In this document: piece after piece, positions 33,295-44,321 of the stretch
Position numbering within the stretch: the first letter of the stretch is position 1
Layout of the letters: each line of letters opens with the position of its first letter
NCBI RefSeq assembly: GCF_021869535.1
Contig: NW_026262712.1
Location: forward strand, 113,457,640 to 113,521,639
Direction: 5' to 3'
Origin: Mytilus californianus
Taxonomy: Eukaryota; Mollusca; Bivalvia; Mytilida; Mytilidae
DNA length: 64,000 nt
The notes under the pieces: model-generated
Databases searched by the model: none
What the model saw: the letters and a program-made list of their open reading frames with translations, nothing else
Told to the model about the DNA's origin: nothing
Position numbers and translations under genes: made by a program

Positions 33295-33545
33295 TATATT
33301 GGAATTTTATGCGACAGTCATACAAGTCAAAGGTTTAGATATCTATACAACTAGGTTTGATCCAAATTTTCTACATAAGGAAATGCCTGTACCAAGTCAG
33401 GAATGTGACAGTTGTTTTCCGTTAGTTGGATGTGTTTGAGCTTTTGATTTTGCCATTTATTAAGGGACTTTCCACTTTTGAATTTTGTTTGGAGTTCGGT
33501 ATATTTTTTGTTATTTTACTTTTTGTTTCTCATGGGTTAAATGCA
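33295..33545 (+). repeat. PLE terminal repeat B, solo copy
   Basis: GCGACAGTCATACAAGTCA, CCTGTACCAAGTCAGGAATG and GGGACTTTCCACTTTTGAA match the Naiad terminal repeats in the same orientation. No PLE body is attached. A 67-codon open frame over its end is repeat-derived. Confidence 0.8.
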
Positions 33546-33679
33546 ATCAAAGAAGATAGGAAGATTTTGTCCTATATACTGGTTTTAGTATGTTCGTTTT
33601 TAGTACATTTAACGGTAGCAATATCTTAAATTTAAATTTGTAGAGTTTTTTTGGCTGGTAGCACATTGGTCATAAAATT

Positions 33680-34170
33680 GTGCTGGGTTTTTTGACATTG
33701 ATCTTATTTCGAATCAAACTTTGCAGAATCAATAAAGTTGGACAGAAAATTCTACTCAATCGGATTGTGAAACCTATCTTCCCTAATGTTCATGCTATTT
33801 TCACATTTCTCGATCTGTGTGAGAAAAGTATATCTCTTCTTTAAAATAATTGGTCGAAATTAAATTATGACGTCAAATTTCCCGTCGTGACGTCATGAAA
33901 AAAGGCGATCATGCCTGATGACGTCACATATAAGGAACAAAACTTTCTGCAAATCTTTGAAAAGGAAGGATAAACTTTGTTTAGTTATCGTCTAAAAATC
34001 ATTAAAGATTCTGCCACAATATCTCGTGTATTACGATATTTCTCCATTCTCAACGTTTAATTTCAAATATTTAAAAACTTGGCAAGCCTAGCGTTTAAAA
34101 TTTCAAAATTAAACTATCTCTAGAGGAGGAATATCGTAACACACTTGATGCAGTAGTGGAATCTATATTT
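33680..34170. mobile_element. MITE family G, copy 2
   Basis: This matches 26680-27108, including three TGACGTCA palindromes (33868, 33889, 33919), the ATCGTCTAAAAATCATTA block and the terminal GATGCAGTAGTGGAATCTAT. The hairpin arms are more diverged here. Confidence 0.75.
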
Positions 34171-34479
34171 AACTTTAGGCATCAATTTGACTGCAAGAAT
34201 AACGTTTTCAACTAATAGTCACTATTTAACGTCATAGGGCGCAATCTTCAATTTGATACCAGATGAAAATATAACTTATTAGAATATTTCGATTGAACAA
34301 ATCATATGCCCTTAAAGTTATTTATTTTAGTCAAGGTGATTTTTCCACTAGTAAATAAATATAAGTCTAAAACGGCAATTTTGAACACACACCGTTCAAT
34401 CTTAATGTCAAGGCAAAAAACGAAAAACGACCAAAATTTAATAATCTACAAAACACAACACAGACAACTAAACACTTAT

Positions 34480-34585
34480 CCATTCGTTTGATGTATTTGA
34501 ACTTTTGATTTTGCCATTTAATTAGGGACTTTCCGTTTTGATTTTTCCTCGGAGTTCGGTTTTTTTGTTATTTTTATTTTTTTTA
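34480..34585 (+). repeat. PLE terminal repeat B, 3' part
   Basis: ATTCGTTTGATGTATTTGAA through TCGGAGTTCGGTTTTTTTG matches the last 100 bp of the Naiad terminal repeat. Confidence 0.7.
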
Positions 34586-34599
34586 GCAATAAAAAAAAA

Positions 34600-35260
34600 A
34601 CAACCAAAGAACCAGAGGTTATCTCAGGTGATCCGACAGATTAGGCAGATTTGTTGTGATAAGTCGTATTTGGTAGGTCGCATTTGAAATAAGAGGAAAA
34701 CGATCATGGTAACGACAATTTGACCATATCCATCGTAATTTTAGAAACAGATATTTGATAACGGCCAAACAAATCTTAATGGCGACCGTAAAATTTGCGA
34801 AGGGATTATTTCAACTTCACTTCTTGGAACTCTTTGTTAAGTAGCATCCTTGTAAACAGCAACCTTCTATCAAGGAAACCATGACATGAAATGCAAGCTC
34901 TGGAAAATCGTCAACTGGGAGATACATACTCCATGCGCAGGTTTTGCTTAAATGTTGCTGCATAGAATGGACAGTTATCCATCGTGAAGCTGAAATCATC
35001 TTTTGGTGAAGATGTTTTGTTCTCAACCGATCCTCATTGTAAATTTATTGATGTAAGTCAAGATATGAGGCAGACTTAACTGTATATGTTGTATCCTTTA
35101 TTTCGAGTTAATGCATCCAACATACATGTAGTTACTAAACTTTGAAGTATTTAATGAGAGGACAACATCTATAAAACGGAACGTGGAGTTAAAGAATATT
35201 GCTAGCTTCTTATCATACTTTTGAGAAGCTCGAGTTGGAAGTCCGCCTCATGTTGGTGTA
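34600..35260 (-). pseudogene. Naiad-type PLE reverse transcriptase, decayed C-terminal half
   Basis: On the minus strand, from 35260 downward: HEADFQLELLK, a catalytic-box remnant FRFIDVVLSLN (the second Asp of the usual YIDD is now Val), VKSASYLDLH-like text with stops, the thumb, and the 3' flank. Several frameshifts split it. The same subfamily is represented at 20785-21115. The gene is dead and truncated, and its 5' half is not in the window. Confidence 0.7.
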
Positions 35261-35424
35261 AACGGAAAAAAATAAGATAAAAGATTTCTTGATTCTTTTT
35301 TAAATAAATGTATGAATATTGTGGATATTCAAATATTACATATTGAAAATAATTTAGAAATTGACAAAAGGTACATAATACGCCTATTTCTAGAATAAAC
35401 AACACACTTCAAGTACTCGCAAAG

Positions 35425-36840
35425 CGGTTTAAGTTCGTACCGGCCGATAAATGCAGCCCACAATGTAGTGGTCCTTTTACGTAAATACTACAAGGAAATT
35501 AATCTGAATGAAATTATAAATTCTTTTACATTCAGATCCGTGCTCTCTACAGAGAGTCATATAATTTACAATCATAATATACCCACATTTCATCTTAATG
35601 ATCTTTTCTAAACATTTGAAGGTCCGTTCTATGAACTAGTTACCACACTTCACAAAAAATCGTAAAATATCGTTTCATCTCGGCCTCTAATATGTGTTCT
35701 AGAACTAATATTTCAGTACTTTTAACTAGTTCCTTAACTACAATCAAAGAACTGATCATTAACTTTTAAAATAAAATATATGAAAATAGTGAAATTACCT
35801 ATATTTGTAGAGTAAAAATTTCTTTAGACAATCTAATTAGATAATGTGTTTTGGTGGTCCTTTTTATTCGGTTGACAGCTTTGACCTTTAGCTTTTTACA
35901 TAACACCTTCACACACTTTTATCAAACAAAAGTTTTCCTTTTTGATTAAATGGTCGTTAAAAAATCTGATTGCATATCTATTTGCTGCAACTCATATAAA
36001 TTCTTCTTCTAATGAGAAAGTTAAATATGATAGATGTACTTAGTGGAGGTATAATGAGATGATTTGAGATGTAAATTAAATCCTAGACAACATTTATGTA
36101 CGTTTCGGCAATAAAGTTTATTGGCAGGTTGTAGTTATTCCACTGTGTAACGATTGCGCCCTTTCAGTAGCAGTCTTATTATTGTTATGAATCACAGGCA
36201 TTGGCTAAGCTAAACAACCGTCTAAAATTGCATTTTTGATAGATATACACTTACCGTTATCCTGATGATATTTTGGCGTTATAAAATTAGCATTTTTTTC
36301 AAAATATACTTCCTAATTCAACCCAAAGGAACTAACTTCAAATAAATCAAAATCAAATACAAACGGTAATAACTGTTCTTTCCTAGATTTAGATATTTCA
36401 GTTTTACACAGGAAAAACTACACACAAAAAAATACGTGAAAAGGGACGTTTTTTCGTTCCTTTTTGTTAATTTTGACTTTTTTTTTAACGTTGATACTCC
36501 TTTGGCACCATCTTACGGTGTTTCTATATCACAACTCGTTCGCTGTGCCCGTGTCTGTAGTGACGTTTTGGATTTCAATCAACGTAATCTTTGTAGTACT
36601 GGTACATTGTTGAGTCAAAGATTTCGTTACCACAAATTACTTCAAACGTTTACAATACTGTTACTTGATACAAATATTTGGTTTGGAAGTTTGGCTGTAA
36701 TTGTCGAATAATTACAAACGGGATAGCACATCCGCATTTTAACGGTGATGTTATTTACCGAGCATGTAAATTTAGATACGATCCGGGTAAAGTTATCAAT
36801 TCTTTTAATAAACTCATTCAACCAATTCAACACTATAATT
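35425..36840 (+). pseudogene. second PLE family, decayed reverse transcriptase
   Basis: In order on the plus strand, in shifting frames, are FVPADK (about 35445), KYYKEINLNEI (about 35490), a LHK..K..FIS remnant (about 35650-35680) and a DFSTLY-like remnant (about 35880). Later come LFFPRFRYF..FTQEK (about 36380), and then the C-terminal segment APSYGVSISQLVRCARVCSD (36505-36570) and HPHFNGDVIYRACKFRYDPG (about 36735-36795). The last segment differs from the Naiad copy at 41 kb, so this is another PLE subfamily. Its C-terminus recurs at 54185. The reading frame is destroyed throughout. Confidence 0.7.
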
Positions 36841-36938
36841 AGATCTATAAATTGTTTTTATCGATATGAATATTGATATTTTTTAGCCGTGAATTAAAAC
36901 CAAATCGAATATAATTGTTATACATATATGTACATTTT

Positions 36939-37160
36939 AGAGATAACTGTATTGTATTTGAAGCTTTGCAGACGTCCATCGGTAGTTTTACTGTCGCAAA
37001 CCTAGTTTACCTGGCGACGCGTAACGGAGACAGGTGAACGGATATTTGCGACAGTAAAACTACAGATGGACGTCCGCAAAGTTTCAAATACAATACATTT
37101 ATCTCTATTCTAATGCAAAATAAACAAATCATTCAATTTAAGTCGTTATTTCAGTGTAAA
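36939..37160. mobile_element. foldback element with 75-bp arms
   Basis: 36939-37013 (AGATAACTGTATTGTATTTG through GTTTTACTGTCGCAAA) is the inverse of about 37030-37106, around a short CGACGCGTAACGG loop. The flank to 37160 is also shared with the half copy at 21230-21380. No coding capacity. Confidence 0.75.
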
Positions 37161-37378
37161 ATTTTCATTAAACGAAAATTCCGCGCAATGATGTTATCTT
37201 CTTTGGCGCCATAACTAGGTGACGTCATATGTATGCTTCCGGCATCAAACGTAAACACCGGGCGTTTTCTTGTTTCTTGTCCGCTTCAAAATGTAATAAA
37301 ATTTGATAAAAAGAAGATTTCTAGGTGCAAAATATGAGTTTTTTGCTTATTATTGGAGAAATTACATGTCAATGTATT

Positions 37379-37632
37379 GTTTTGTTCACGCATCGTTGTC
37401 AATATAATGGAATTTGATGCGACTGTCATACAAGAGAGAGGTTTAGCTAGCTATAAAACCAGGTTCAATCCACCATTTTCTACATAAGAAAATGCCTGTA
37501 CCAAGTCAGGAATATGACAGTTGTTATCCATTCGTTTAATGTGTTTGTTTTTTTTTATTTTGCCATTTGATTGGGGACTTTCCTTTTTCAATTTTCCTCG
37601 GAGTTCAGTATTTTTGTGATTTTACTTTTTAC
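37379..37632 (+). repeat. left terminal repeat of the Naiad element (repeat B)
   Basis: It runs from TGTTTTGTTCACGCATCG to GTGATTTTACTTTT. Solo relatives lie at 1688, 25925, 33295 and 34480. Confidence 0.85.
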
Positions 37633-40600
37633 TACAACCAAGTCGATGTCGCTGGTGGATTATTCCCCGAGGACATCATTAACTTGGTAGCTTTATGCAT
37701 GATGAAAACAAATAATACAAAGAACAAACCGGCTGGGACGTCGCCCGGGTTACCAAGGTCCTCTTTTGCTGCACGAAACACTGTAGCATTTGATTTGTGT
37801 GTTCCACGGAATATACTCCGGGATACCCCTGATTTGACTTACGTTCAGCCAGAAGGTAATTACTACTTTAAAAATTCAGATTCTTTTCATAAATTAAAGC
37901 CATGTCGCGTTAATATTTTCGACTGTTTGAATACACCTGGTGCAAGTGAATCTACACCTATCATTTCTTCTTGTAAACATAAAAACGGAAAAAGGAGCAT
38001 GTGTAAGACATGTAATATGTTAATCACGACTCCTGATTTTACCAGTAATTTAACAGGAAAAACGTATTATACTAAATCTTTCGAGCCTCTGGACCGTTCC
38101 ACGGACAATGTCGTGTACGGAATTTAATGTACTTTGTGTTGACTACTTTATGTTGGTGAAACTCGACAAACTTTGCGTAACAGGATGAATCAACACCGGT
38201 CTGATAATAAAGATCCGCAATTCAGGGTTCTTTATGACCATTTTAATCAACCGGACCATGATCCGTCTTTATCCATGAAAGTACGCATCATCGAGAAAAT
38301 TTATCACCACACAAATAGCCCTGTACTTAGTACTCCTTTCCGAAAAGATAGAGAAAATTTCTGGATAAGGAAACTAGGTACTGCAATGCCATATGGTTGC
38401 AATGATAATGTGAAAGGAGTAGGAAATTTGTCAAGTCCAGCATACAGTGATGTTAATGTAATGAGTTTATTTAACACTACCTTACGAAACCAACGTAGTC
38501 ATGGGCAAAAACGTTACCATCCGCCTAATGTAAAAAAGTCTTCCAAATCTAGATCGCCCTCTGTGAGCTTTGATGACCTTCTTTCTCATCTTCATCATCC
38601 GCTAGGGTTACATTACATTAGAATTATTCTTTTTTCACTGCCTGTTAATTTTCTAAAATGTTTGAGAGATTATGCACTTGACAAAGGATGCATAAATACA
38701 TTTTCTCCAATATACAGACTTATCAGTATAATTTGTGATGTAGCTCTTTTCCGTATTTTTAAACCAGTAAGATCGGAACCTTTACATGAGGAAAAGAGGA
38801 AATTCCTTCCTGTTTACTTTACCAATAGAGGAATTGATGCAATCAACATCAGCAACGTTCTACATCACATAGAGGTAACATTTAAAATTCCTATTTATTT
38901 TCAAAATCAGTCTGTTCCTATGGTATCCTACAGTTACACCAAAACCATTGCATCCAAAATATTTAACTATAAACAAGCATTGCAGGACCTTGATTTAGAA
39001 GAATGCCTAAAAAACCCTCTGACATGTGACTGTTCCCACTCGCCTTACAATTACAGCCCCTCTGGCCATGTTATTACTGGGGATCTAAACATAATTCACA
39101 AAGAAAATCTCCGAAAGGTGATTTTTCATGGTCCTAAGTTTAGAGAACCCCAACACATCAATTGGAACCATAACTTCAAAATAATTATGGATTCCATTGA
39201 GGACTACGCCAGAGCATGGGCTAATAATTTGTGATGTAGCTCTTTTCCGTATTTTTAAACCAGTAAGATCGGAACCTTTACATGAGGAAAAGAGGAAATT
39301 CCTTCCTGTTTACTTTACCAATAGAGGAATTGATGCAATCAACATCAGCAACGTTCTACATCACAAGGAGGTAACATCTAAAATTCCTATTTATTTTCAA
39401 AATCAGTCTGTTCCTATTGTATCCTACAGTTACACCAAAACCATTGCATTCAAAATATTTAACTATAAACAAGCATTGCAGGACCTTGATTTAGAACAAT
39501 ACCTAAAAAGCCCTATGACATGTGACTGTTCCCACTCGCCTTACAATTACAGCCCCTCTGGCCATGTTATTACTGGGGATCTAAACATAATTCACAATGA
39601 AAATCTCAGAAAGGTGATTTATCATGGTCCTAAGTTTAGAGAACCCCAACACATCAATTGGAACCATAACTTCAAAATAATTATGGATTCTATTGAGGAC
39701 TACGCCAGAGCATGGGCTAAACGAGAAGAAGTTCAACTAGACACTTTGTCACAATGGGTCAAAACAATCAGGTCTCTGATAAAACGTCGCATTCATAAGT
39801 TGAAAAACTGTGTGAATGATCGACCAAAGTCCGTTTTCAGAGACGAAAAGGCTGTGAAATGTCTATCATCTCTTCAAGATAAGTATGTTGTTTTTCCTGC
39901 GGACAAAGCTTCAAATAATATTGTCTTTATATGTAAATCGTATTACTACGAGTGTCTTGTAAAAGAATTAGGAATAAATGAGCACTCAGGTAATCCCACA
40001 TACAAAAACATATCATTTGACAAGGATGAGATTTTGGCGAATTATAAGTCCTTCATGGCTTCAATGAACATTGCATTGAACAACAAATCGGAGGACCTAC
40101 CTTGTTTGTATTGGATACCTAAACTTCACAAAATTCCGTACAAACAACGGTACATTGCCGGCTCATTTGCATGTTCCACTAAAGAATTGTCCATTAGATT
40201 GACTAAAATTCTGTCCGCAGTGAAAGAGGGTCTTCAGAAATACTGTGAAACTGTTTACTCACGAAGTGGTATTAACCATATGTGGATTCTTAAAAACTCT
40301 AAAGAACTTCTGGATAATTTTAAATCTCGGTCTTTTTCTAAAATTAGTTCTATCAAAACTTTTGATTTTTCAACCTTGTATACCACCATTGCCCATGTGA
40401 AATTGAAAAACCGTCTAAAAGAAATAATCCACAATGATTTTCATCACAAAAATGGTAGCATACGCTATAAATTTATTACTTTTGGATACCATAAGGCATA
40501 TTTTGTTAATAGTGAACAAAAGGGTAAAACATGCTACACAGAGGAACAAGTGATCAGTATGCTGGAGTTTCTTATTGACAACATATTTGTTGAATTTGGA

Positions 40601-41230
40601 GGTAGACTTTTTCAACAAATTGTCGGCATTTCTATGGGAACGAACTGTGCACCTCTCCTTGCCGACCTCTTCTTATTTTCATATCAATCGGAGTTCCTTC
40701 AGACACTTGTCAAAAACAAGAAGATCAAAGAAGCCAGGTTATTTAATTTCACTTTCAGATATATTGATGATGTTCTTTCCATTAACAATCCGAACTTTTC
40801 TGATTGGGTTCCATTAATATATCCACCAGAACTAGAAATTAAAGAAACAACAAACACGGCTTCTTCCGCCTCATTTTTAGACTTATACTTCGAATTTGAC
40901 ATACACAGTCATCTCAGTACCAGAACCTATGACAAACGAGACGATTTCAATTTTGAAATTATCAATTTCCCCCACCTTAGTAGCAATATACCAACTTCAC
41001 CTGCATATGGGATATACATTTCCCAACTTATTCGGTATTCAAGAGCTTGCAGATCCTACTCAGACTTTGTAAAACGTCACCAGTTTCTGAGCAGAAAGTT
41101 GATGAACAAGGGGTATGTCAAAGAACGTCTCGTCCTTTTTCTAAAAAAGTTTATCGGAAGGTACCAAGAACTTGTTGATAAATATTCCGTATCAACTTCA
41201 CAAATAATACACGATGGTCTTGAAGTATAG
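37567..41230 (+). pseudogene. Naiad PLE polyprotein: GIY-YIG endonuclease plus reverse transcriptase (broken)
   Basis: This would copy the element RNA after nicking target DNA. Residues 136-149 give a Cys cluster (CKHKNGKRSMCKTC). The GIY-YIG core follows: VVYGI, then LLYVGETRQTLRNRM, HRSD and ENFWIRKLG. Two single-base stops (TAA 38125-38127, TGA 38137-38139) interrupt that core in frame. A 496-bp direct duplication (38731-39226 / 39227-39722) then shifts the frame, since 496 is not a multiple of three. The downstream 677-codon frame holds LYWIPKLHKIPYKQRYIAGS, DFSTLYTT, GISMGTNCAPLLADLF, the catalytic FRYIDDVLS (YIDD at 40760-40771) and a full thumb. Without the duplication the frame would be about 1,055 codons. 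The start is uncertain: the ATG at 37567 lies in the terminal repeat, and 37699 is an alternative. Confidence 0.85.
38731..39722 (+). repeat. 496-bp internal direct duplication in the Naiad frame
   Basis: ATTTGTGATGTAGCTC starts at 38731 and again at 39227, and CATGGGCTAA ends at 39224 and 39720, both 496 bp apart. The two copies differ at about 16 positions. Confidence 0.9.
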
Positions 41231-41283
41231 ATTTTGCGTACTGGCGTTGTTTATCATCTTAATAACGTGTTATAGTATTCTTT

Positions 41284-41615
41284 TATTTATCTTTATTAAT
41301 ATTACGTGTACTGTTAAGTCTGTTTTTTTAGATATCCATTTGACGTGACATGTGCTTATGTATCCCGTCATACTTTGAACGACAAAATTATTTTATTTAT
41401 CAATATTACTTTTACTGTTGAGTCTGTTTTTTGTGATTTACATTTGACGTGACTCTGTACTTATGTATATCTTCATACTTTGTACCACACAATTAATTTA
41501 TTTTATTCATTAATATTACTTTTACTGTTAAGTCTGTTTTTTGTTATATCCATTTTACGTGACTCTGTAATTATGTATCCTGTCATACTTTGAACGACAA
41601 AATTATTTTATGTCT
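41284..41615 (+). repeat. three tandem repeats in the Naiad 3' UTR
   Basis: Units of about 104-110 bp carry TATTACTTTTACTGTT, AAGTCTGTTTTTTG, CGTGACTCTGTACTTATG and CATACTTTG.ACGACA. Confidence 0.8.
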
Positions 41616-41855
41616 ACCTGTGCGAATTTCAAACGCGCGATTTTACGCTAGTACTTAAAACCTTCCGTCCTTTATGGGTGGATTTTACATAGATAAATAA
41701 AATCGTATAATATAAGCAAAATAAGGATGTTAATTTTGATGTATGCCTTTTTGTGCTTCTTCGTTACATTTGTTTGTTTTTAGAGTGATTAAGATGATAA
41801 CACAATGTTGACTGCTGTACCCCTATTTTTAACATTTTTACCTATTGTGTCTGTT

Positions 41856-42106
41856 TGTTTTGTTCACGCATCGTTATAAATATAATGGAATTTGATGCGA
41901 CTGTCATACAAGTGAGAGGTTTAGCTAGCTATAAAACCAGGTTCAATCCACCATTTTCTACATAAGAGAATGCCTGTACCAAGTCAGGAATATGACAGTT
42001 GTTATCCATTCGTTTGATGTGTTTGTTTTTTTTTATTTTGCCATTTGATTGGGGACTTTCTTTTTTGAATTTTCCTCGAAGTTCAGTATTTTTGTGATTT
42101 TACTTT
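41856..42106 (+). repeat. right terminal repeat of the Naiad element (repeat B)
   Basis: A direct copy of 37379-37632. About seven substitutions are seen over 225 aligned bases. Confidence 0.85.
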
Positions 42107-42239
42107 TCAATACATTCCGAAATTCAAAATGTCGGCTTCCTTAGTTACAGACAGAGGGATAGAGAATTTTACGCTTATTGTCATCCAATCAGAAACATTG
42201 ATACAACATAATTGCATTAGAATTAATTGTTCAACCCAC

Positions 42240-42475
42240 CTTTTTTTCTTAAAATGTCCTGTACCAAGTCAGGAATATGGCAGTTGTTATCAAATAGTCC
42301 GTTACTATGTATATTGGTGTTTGTTTTCGTAGCAGTTCAGTGTTTCTGTTGTTCCGTTGTTTTCCTCTTACAGTTGATGTGTTTCCCTCGGTTTCAGTTT
42401 GTGACCCGGATTTGTTTCAGTTAAATCGATTTATGACTATTAAACAGCGGTATACTACTGTTGCCTTTATTTATT
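42240..42475 (+). repeat. dispersed repeat with AACAGCGGTATACTACTG end
   Basis: CTGTACCAAGTCAGGAATAT opens it and AACAGCGGTATACTACTGTT closes it. The closing part recurs at 3893. Confidence 0.6.
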
Positions 42476-42544
42476 GACTGTTTTACACAAAATCCAAAAA
42501 ATGGATGCTAGAAGAGACTAATTGATATTTAAGTCTTAGACACT

Positions 42545-42730
42545 TGAATTTTTGTTAGTTGTTAATGGCTTTGGACTAGCTTTCAGTAACTGCGAGTACA
42601 CTCAGAACTGTACTTTGTGTGTCTTTTGTGTCTTTTGTGTCTTTGTTAGGTTTTTGTATGTGTTTTGTATCGTTCTGATGGGTTAAGTCCTTTTCAACTG
42701 ATTTTTATAGTTTTATTTTTGATTCGAGAA
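42545..42730 (+). repeat. repeat A, 5' part
   Basis: GGACTAGCTTTCAGTAACTG and TTTTGTATCGTTCTGATGGG match 54520-54690 and 61440-61500. Confidence 0.65.
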
Positions 42731-43309
42731 TAGGTAACTGCAACGCCTTATAGTGTAAAAGACAAAATTGATTGTATAGTTTATCATTCTAGTCGTCACT
42801 GTAGATTGATTAATATGATGAATATTTTCAACTCTGCTCCTCGAAGTCATGGTCATCGTCATCGTCAATACACATGACCATCTCTTCCTGATGCCTTTAT
42901 TAATGATATTCTGTCATTTATACCGAAGCCATTTGATATTAATCATATCCGCAATAACTCTAATTCACAACCCTTTCAAAAATTGATTATATGTACAATA
43001 AATGTTTGAAAACAACCTTTACAAATCTCTTGTTAAACCAATGCAAGCTCTCTGAAACTCTCTCTGAAAATATATTTTCAAAAACTTCGCCGTTGCAACC
43101 AAATGTGTCCATAATATAAATTGAGACAGCAGCCATGCTCATCACTCAATTACATCGAAAATTAATCTCTACTAGAAAGATCAGTCTATAAATATCATCT
43201 CCTATACCAAACCTATTTCGACTAAAGGTTTCTATTATAAGCATGTGTTGCAGGATTTCAATGTTAAAGACTTCAAGTCCAAATCTCCTGGCTTCACTTT
43301 TGCTATATA
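42731..43309. other. unassigned stretch
   Basis: One plus-strand frame from about 42820 is open for short runs (MNIFNSAPRSHGHRHRQY; FINDILSFIPKPFDINHI) and could be decayed coding DNA. I cannot name a family. Confidence 0.3.
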
Positions 43310-43770
43310 CACATAAGAAGAGGTGGTATGATCGCCAATGAAACAACTCTTCACCAGAGACCAATTGATATAGAAGGTTATTAACTATAGTTCATGAGCT
43401 CATGAGCAAACCCCAATACCCCATAGCAAGCTGTAAAAGGCCCCGAAAGGACAAATGTAAATCAATTCAAACGAGAAAACTAACGGCCTGGTTTATGTAC
43501 AAAACAATAAACGAAAAAAAAAAAGAAATACATCAACAAACGACAACCACTGAATTACATGCAATTGACTTGTTTCAAGAACATACAAAATGTTGTGGGC
43601 TGAATATGTTTGCGGGAGCACCAACTCTCCCATAACCTAGAACAGTGATGTAACAGGACACCAAAAACAACAAACTGTAAAATTCAGTTGAAAGTGGCTT
43701 CTCATCAAATCGATTCAAAACAAAAAACAACTCACAAAAAACACGAAAGACACAAAGTACAGATCTGAGA
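43310..43770 (-). repeat. repeat A, inverse copy
   Basis: AAGAAGAGGTGGTATGATCG, AGGCCCCGAAAGGACAAATG and AACGACAACCACTGAATTAC match the inverse of the 54800-55060 copy. Confidence 0.75.
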
Positions 43771-44018
43771 GTATTCGAAGGTACTGAAAAATTGTTCAAA
43801 GCCAAGTTACGTGATCTTGTGTGTATGACTTGTTGTGGCAAAGTTAACTTCGTCCAGAGTTAACTTTAATATTGGACCTGTCATAAAGTTAACTTTTTGG
43901 GCAGTCATAAAAACAGTCGTAGGACCAAGTCTGCTTTTACGTTAAAATGAATTTTGAACTAAGACCAGTAGAAGCAGTCATAAATCCTGTCTCAAGTCAA
44001 AAAGTCTGGTAATCAAAG
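43771..44018. other. noncoding, with repeated GTTAACTT motifs
   Basis: AAAGTTAACTT or close variants occur at about 43842, 43858, 43885 and 44016. Nothing else is visible. Confidence 0.4.
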
Positions 44019-44321
44019 TTAACTGGCTGTACAGGTTAGGACTGCACCCATTTGTATATCTTTCATATTTACCTTTTCTGTTACAGAAGACGGTTTATAT
44101 GAGTTGCAATCAGATCGTGAAAGCAACCATTTTATTAAATACTTTTTGTTTGTAAGGTTTTGTGGACGTGTGTTGCAAAGAGTTGAAAAGTCAAATCTGG
44201 CAACCATAAAAAAAGGACCATCATAAGAACGTAATTTATCTAAAACATCCAAAGAATTATTAGCATTCCAAAAATACTTAATTCCACTAATTTTATATTT
44301 GGTATAATTCACATGCATATT
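44019..44321 (-). pseudogene. third PLE family, reverse transcriptase fragment
   Basis: The minus frame reads SGIKYFWNANNSLDVLDKLR, then FDFSTLCNTRP and NKKYLIKWLLSRSDC. This aligns with the SGINHMWILKNSKELLDNF..FDFSTLYTT part of the Naiad RT but is clearly a different subfamily. It butts directly against the 3' end of the LINE at about 44322. Part of it (44162-44236) is repeated at 61161-61235. Confidence 0.6.
44162..44236 (+). repeat. 75-bp direct repeat, left copy
   Basis: GTGGACGTGTGTTGCAAAGA through ACGTAATT. It is identical to 61161-61235 except for one base (A/C in CATAAG.ACG). Confidence 0.9.

Larger units (their letters stand above)
37379..42106 (+). mobile_element. near-complete Naiad-type Penelope-like element
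   Basis: A 4.73-kb element bounded by direct terminal repeats (37379-37632 and 41856-42106), about 97% alike by eye. Inside is one disrupted open frame with a GIY-YIG endonuclease first and a reverse transcriptase second, then a 3' UTR with tandem repeats. In canonical PLEs the endonuclease is C-terminal. The N-terminal order defines the Naiad/Chlamys clade, which is abundant in bivalves. No target duplication was resolved at the outer edges. Confidence 0.85.

Noticed and set aside
37379-42106. An LTR retrotransposon with 250-bp LTRs
   Set aside because: No TG..CA ends, primer-binding site, gag, protease or integrase. The RT has PLE motifs and a GIY-YIG domain.
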